DNA from: Elusimicrobia bacterium UBA5214
Lineage (GTDB): Bacteria; Elusimicrobiota; UBA5214
NCBI GenBank assembly: GCA_002412545.1
Contig: DHVG01000027.1
Coordinates: forward strand, 1 to 16,711
Reading direction: 5' to 3'
DNA: 16,711 bases
The notes beneath the pieces are model-generated. The model was not told where the DNA came from and did not search any database. It saw only the letters and a list, made by a program, of their open reading frames with translations. Below, piece by piece: positions 13,850-16,711 of this stretch (position 1 is its first letter; each line of letters starts with the position of its first letter). A program made the translations under genes and the position numbers.

Positions 13850-14932
13850 TTAAAACGCGAATCTTTTTTTATGTTTCTCGATTTGCTTTACCAGTTTACT
13901 GATTCTTTTTTCGCTGACTTTCTTTGTATTGCGCGATTTTGCCTTTTCCTTGCGGGTTGCCAGATAGCGGATTTCTTTTTTCAATTTGAGGTAACTTTGA
14001 AACCGTTTGGAATCCAGTTCACCGCTGGCGATTGCTCTTTGCACCGCGCATTCCGGTTCATGCAAATGCTCGCAGTCTCTAAACTTGCATTCCGCGGCGA
14101 ATTTTGAAATATCCGGGAAATTAGTTTCCAGAGTATTCTCTTCGCTCCATAACTGAAGTTCGCGTAAGCCGGGAGTGTCAACAACCATTCCGCCTTGAGG
14201 AATGATTAATAATTCCCGACGGGTTGTGATATGTCTTCCCCGGCTGTCCGATTCACGGACCGCCCCGACTTTTAGTTTGTCTTCTCCGAGCAGACAATTG
14301 ATGATTGTTGATTTGCCTACTCCGGAAGAACCGAGGAAAGCGACGGTAGTTCCCGGATTAATATATTTTTTCAGTTCTTCAATTCCCTGATGACGAAGAG
14401 CGCTTAAAGTGTGAATCGGAATTCCCGCTGCAATTGATGCTACCGCTTCTTTTTTTTCCTCAAGTTGGGGACAAAGATCGGTTTTGTTGAGCAGAATAAC
14501 CGGTCTGGCGTTGCTCTCCAAAGCAAGAGTGAGATAACGCTCGATACGTCTTAGATTGAAATCGCTGTCAAGTCCGCTTACTAGGAAGAGGATATTGATA
14601 TTCGCTACCAAAACTTGTTCGGCAGTTAATTTTCCGGCGGTCTTTCGGGAGAATTTGTTCAGCCGGGGAAGGATAGCTTCAATTATTGCCAGGTTATTTG
14701 CGCCGGATATTTTTGACGCTACCCAATCTCCGACTACCGGAAAATCACCGTTAGCCGAAGTGCGGAAACGGAATTTCCCGGAAATTTCCGCTTTTAACTC
14801 TCCGAAATTACCGTAGATCTGGTATTTTTCTCTTTGCGCGGTCGCCACTCTTGCCGGAAAAATTCCTTCGGTTTTTAGCTGATGGAAATATTGCTCAAAG
14901 TGACGATTCCATCCTAATTCCTGTAGATTCAT
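13850..14932 (-). CDS. rsgA: Ribosome small subunit-dependent GTPase RsgA
   Basis: RsgA is a circularly permuted GTPase that checks late maturation of the 30S subunit. An N-terminal OB-fold (about 25-95) is followed by G4 NKTD (149-152), SAL as G5 (177-179), G1 GSSGVGKS (201-208), a G2 region with T236/T237, and G3 DTPG (252-255), the permuted order that defines the family. The C-terminal zinc knuckle has C282, C287, H289 and C295. A basic lysine-rich tail follows (about 318-357). Length (360) is normal. It is 14 bases downstream of the FKBP gene and probably co-transcribed. Base composition looks somewhat richer in G+C than the neighbours, judged by eye. Confidence 0.97.
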   Translation of the reverse strand: MNLQELGWNRHFEQYFHQLKTEGIFPARVATAQREKYQIYGNFGELKAEISGKFRFRTSANGDFPVVGDWVASKISGANNLAIIEAILPRLNKFSRKTAGKLTAEQVLVANINILFLVSGLDSDFNLRRIERYLTLALESNARPVILLNKTDLCPQLEEKKEAVASIAAGIPIHTLSALRHQGIEELKKYINPGTTVAFLGSSGVGKSTIINCLLGEDKLKVGAVRESDSRGRHITTRRELLIIPQGGMVVDTPGLRELQLWSEENTLETNFPDISKFAAECKFRDCEHLHEPECAVQRAIASGELDSKRFQSYLKLKKEIRYLATRKEKAKSRNTKKVSEKRISKLVKQIEKHKKRFAF

Positions 14933-14946
14933 CGCTGTTTCGGTTA

Positions 14947-15672
14947 CTAATTTCCTTCAATCCCCAGCAGTTCAACCTGAAAAATCAAAACTGCATTCGG
15001 ACCGATAACATTGCCGGCACCCCGTTCGCCATAGGCAAGATGAGAAGGAATAAATAATTCCCATTTTGAACCGACTTTCATCAATTGTAATGCTTCAGTC
15101 CAACCTTTGATTACCCCAGAGACCGGAAATTTTGCCGGTTCACCTCGTTTATAAGAACTGTCAAATTCAGTACCGTCAATTAAAGTTCCTTGGTAATTGA
15201 CTTTGATCGTATCAGTTAATTTGGGTATTTTCCCGGTTCCTTCTTTAATTACCCGATACTGCAAACTACTCGGTAAGGTAATGATATCTTTATTATTTTT
15301 ATTTTTGGCAAGGAATTCTTCACCTTCTTTTTTGTTCTTTTCACCAATGTTTTTCTGTGCTTCCATCCTTTTTGCCATCATTTCTTTTTGGAAATTCATC
15401 ATTGTTTCCCCCATTTCTTTTTCGCTCATTTGCGGATTATTCCCGGACAAAGCATCTTTAATCCCCCCAAATAAAATGTCCGGATTAATTTCTATTGACT
15501 GTTTTTTAAAACTATTCCCGATATCCCATCCGATACTGTAACTTACCTTATCCTTTTGACTTTCAAGGACTTGCGTTTTCTCTTTTTCATTTTTTTGTCC
15601 ATTTCCTACCCGTAAAAAAATGACTAGAACTACTAAACAAACAACTGCTAAAAACAAAAAACCTTTTTTCAT
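14947..15672 (-). CDS. FKBP-type peptidyl-prolyl isomerase, exported or membrane-anchored
   Basis: A 241-residue FkpA/Mip-like protein. Residues 3-20 are a hydrophobic signal or anchor segment; a cysteine at 12 does not lie in a convincing lipobox. Residues about 40-115 form the helical dimerisation region (VSYSIGWDIGNSFKKQ and onward), then a charged linker, then the FKBP domain at about 135-241 with VNYQGTLIDGTEFDSS, GVIKGWTEALQLMKVG, and LAYGERGAGNVIGPNAVLIFQVELL. The active-site aromatic and acidic residues of the fold are present. It should help proteins fold outside the inner membrane. GGAG lies 6 bases before the ATG. Confidence 0.93.
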   Translation of the reverse strand: MKKGFLFLAVVCLVVLVIFLRVGNGQKNEKEKTQVLESQKDKVSYSIGWDIGNSFKKQSIEINPDILFGGIKDALSGNNPQMSEKEMGETMMNFQKEMMAKRMEAQKNIGEKNKKEGEEFLAKNKNNKDIITLPSSLQYRVIKEGTGKIPKLTDTIKVNYQGTLIDGTEFDSSYKRGEPAKFPVSGVIKGWTEALQLMKVGSKWELFIPSHLAYGERGAGNVIGPNAVLIFQVELLGIEGN

Positions 15673-15708
15673 CTATTTCTCCTTTCTTTTGATTGCAACG
15701 ATAGAGGC

Positions 15709-15775
15709 AACGATTACGGTGATAAATTCTTCTTGGTAAATCGCTGGAATCGGTTTTTAATAATCTCTGGAATCA
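15709..15775. repeat. Dispersed GATTCCAG-type repeat, copy 2
   Basis: Same composite repeat as at 6100-6169, in the same orientation: AACGATTACGGTGAT (identical 15 bases), spacer, then TAAATC..TG.AATCG, TTAATAATC and CTG.AATCA. It fills about half of the 132-base gap between maf and the FKBP gene. No U-run follows here, so no terminator is predicted. The remainder of the gap holds the FKBP SD site and nothing else I can name. Confidence 0.8.
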
Positions 15776-15804
15776 TAGGCTGGAACGAATTTCGTAACAG
15801 CCGG

Positions 15805-16482
15805 TTAGAAGATATCTATTTTCACCTCCTTTAATATCCTGCCCAGTTTAGCTAAAGGTAAACCGACAACATTATAGAAACAACCTTCAATTCGTTCAAT
15901 AAAGACGCTACCTAAACCTTGAATATCAAAACTGCCGGCTTTATCCAACGGTGAAACTCTCTGGAAATAATTTCGGATTTGTTTATCACTTAAACGATTC
16001 ATATAAACCTTTGTCTTCTCGTAAGTAGTGAATGTTTTCTGATTATCAAGGTCAATCACCGCTATCCCGGTATAAACCCATTGCGGTTTTTTTGAAAGTA
16101 ATTTTAGCGTTTTGAAAGCATCCTTTATGTTTTTCGGTTTCCCGATAATTCTTTTTCCGACTAAGACCACAGTATCGGCAGCAATGATTACCCCGGAGTG
16201 AAATTTTTTTGCTACATCTTTGGCTTTTTTTAGAGCATTTTCAATAACCAAATCACTGCAGTTACCTTTTAATTGTCTCTTTTCCCGGATAAAGGATTCC
16301 ACTACTTTGAAGCGTAGTCCGGTCTGTTTTAATAACTTTTGTCTTGCTTTTGATTTTGAAGCTAAAATTATTCTCCTTCGCCGAATATTCACAGATGTAA
16401 TATTTGGATTGGGATGAAGGCGAGGAGAAGAATTTCGCTCAAATACCCAATCCCGAGGGGCGGGGAATTTCATTTTACGCAT
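15805..16482 (-). CDS. maf: Maf nucleotide pyrophosphatase (dTTP/UTP-type), start uncertain
   Basis: Maf proteins hydrolyse non-canonical or excess nucleoside triphosphates to monophosphates. The core begins RRIILASKSKARQKLL (the ASxS-x-R-x2-LL signature), continues with AADTVV (catalytic aspartate, residue 103), GKP (114-116) and VYTGIAVI, and ends with GSFDIQGLGSVFIERIEGCFYNVVGLPLAKL. The upstream flavoprotein stop (16477-16475) overlaps the reading frame start: ATG at 16482 gives 225 residues, ATG at 16473 gives 222, and GTG at 16392 gives 195, the usual family size. None has a good SD site, so I give the coupled ATG. The extra 30 residues correspond to a palindromic repeat and are unlike other Maf proteins. 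Confidence 0.9.
   Translation of the reverse strand: MRKMKFPAPRDWVFERNSSPRLHPNPNITSVNIRRRRIILASKSKARQKLLKQTGLRFKVVESFIREKRQLKGNCSDLVIENALKKAKDVAKKFHSGVIIAADTVVLVGKRIIGKPKNIKDAFKTLKLLSKKPQWVYTGIAVIDLDNQKTFTTYEKTKVYMNRLSDKQIRNYFQRVSPLDKAGSFDIQGLGSVFIERIEGCFYNVVGLPLAKLGRILKEVKIDIF
16406..16453. repeat. Inverted-repeat element at the start of maf
   Basis: GGATTGGG (16406-16413) and CCCAATCC (16446-16453) are perfect 8-base arms. A nearby pair of similar direct segments (CGAGGAGAAGAATTTC and CGAGGGGCGGGGAATTTC) lies inside and beside it. It codes the non-conserved N-terminal residues of Maf if the ATG start is used. Confidence 0.5.
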
Positions 16483-16711
16483 TGGCTGCTTGTTCACCGG
16501 CAAGATAACCGGTGGAAAATGCTTGTTGTAAATTATATCCTCCGCTTGAGGCACAACCGTCAATAATCTCACCGGCAAAGTATAAACCGGGAATAATTTT
16601 TGATTCCATTGTCCGCGGATTAATTTCTTTAGTAGAAATTCCTCCATCGGTAACCATCGCCTCTTCCAGAGGTAAAGAACCGCTAACGGTTAGAGGGAAT
16701 GCTTTTAATAA
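16475..16711 (-). CDS. BaiN/HI0933-family NAD(P)/FAD-dependent oxidoreductase, C-terminal part
   Basis: Only the last 78 residues are inside the window; the gene runs off the right edge. The fragment contains VTDGGISTKEINPRTMESK, GLYFAGEIID and SGGYNLQQAFSTGYLAGEQAA, the conserved C-terminal FAD-binding segment of the HI0933-like flavoprotein family. Other members often have D-x-x-G-x-x-GGYN where this one has DGCASSGGYN. Function of the family is mostly undefined; some members reduce steroid or bile-acid intermediates, which cannot be inferred here. Its stop codon lies inside the first codons of maf, so the two are coupled. Confidence 0.88.
   Translation of the reverse strand, partial: LLKAFPLTVSGSLPLEEAMVTDGGISTKEINPRTMESKIIPGLYFAGEIIDGCASSGGYNLQQAFSTGYLAGEQAANA

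Noticed and set aside
15197..15541. Plus-strand open frames, such as this 114-residue one and those at 1329-1658 and 1940-2239
   Set aside because: They lie opposite well-conserved genes (FKBP and mutL) and have no family features or start signals of their own.
16483..16647. Longer maf reading frame from 16647 (280 residues)
   Set aside because: Its first 55 residues are the upstream flavoprotein gene read in another frame; the conserved flavoprotein C-terminus is clear.

Overview
The window reads as a piece of chromosome from an uncultivated, AT-rich (roughly 35-40% GC by eye), Gram-negative-type bacterium. All 16 supported genes lie on the minus strand, so transcription runs from right to left. 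Dual-membrane architecture is suggested by a signal-peptide protein that ends like an outer-membrane beta-barrel. The gene order miaB-mutS-(PilZ gene)-mutL-miaA, the many short dispersed repeats and several weak Shine-Dalgarno (SD) sites fit candidate phyla of the WOR-3/Stahlbacteria or similar kind. That placement is an impression, not a result.

Layout in transcription order. (1) 16711-15805: the C-terminal end of a BaiN/HI0933-type flavoprotein, stop-start coupled to a Maf nucleotide pyrophosphatase. (2) 15672-12671: a membrane-exported FKBP-type prolyl isomerase, the ribosome-assembly GTPase RsgA, and an exported barrel-like protein of unknown function. (3) 12574-7631: an accessory block with an AbiEi/AbiEii type IV toxin-antitoxin pair, a second two-gene module (small basic protein plus nucleotidyltransferase) behind a consensus promoter with four operator half-sites, a 430-residue protein with a HEPN R-x4-H motif, an orphan winged-helix regulator with an operator inside its promoter, and a GIY-YIG nuclease-like protein. 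(4) 7543-13: a housekeeping run of miaB, mutS, a PilZ-domain gene, mutL and miaA. MiaA and MiaB act in succession on A37 of tRNA; MutS and MutL carry out mismatch repair, and this MutL keeps its endonuclease motif.

Two things stand out. First, short repeats and palindromes sit inside housekeeping genes in frame. They code for an N-terminal extension and a loop in MiaA, a linker, a loop and the C-terminus in MiaB, and probably the N-terminus of Maf. Related repeats occur between genes, so the elements are dispersed and tolerated as peptide insertions. Second, the RNA around the miaB start codon can form a near-perfect 17-bp hairpin that hides the SD site, with two competing hairpins just upstream, which looks like translational control. 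The accessory block adds an unusual operator array, with four alternating sites about 30 bp apart, in front of the nucleotidyltransferase module.

No rRNA, tRNA, CRISPR array or insertion sequence was seen. No gene-free stretch exceeds 300 bases; the longest are 10924-11187 (promoter and operators) and 8319-8536 (promoter, operator and a perfect palindrome).
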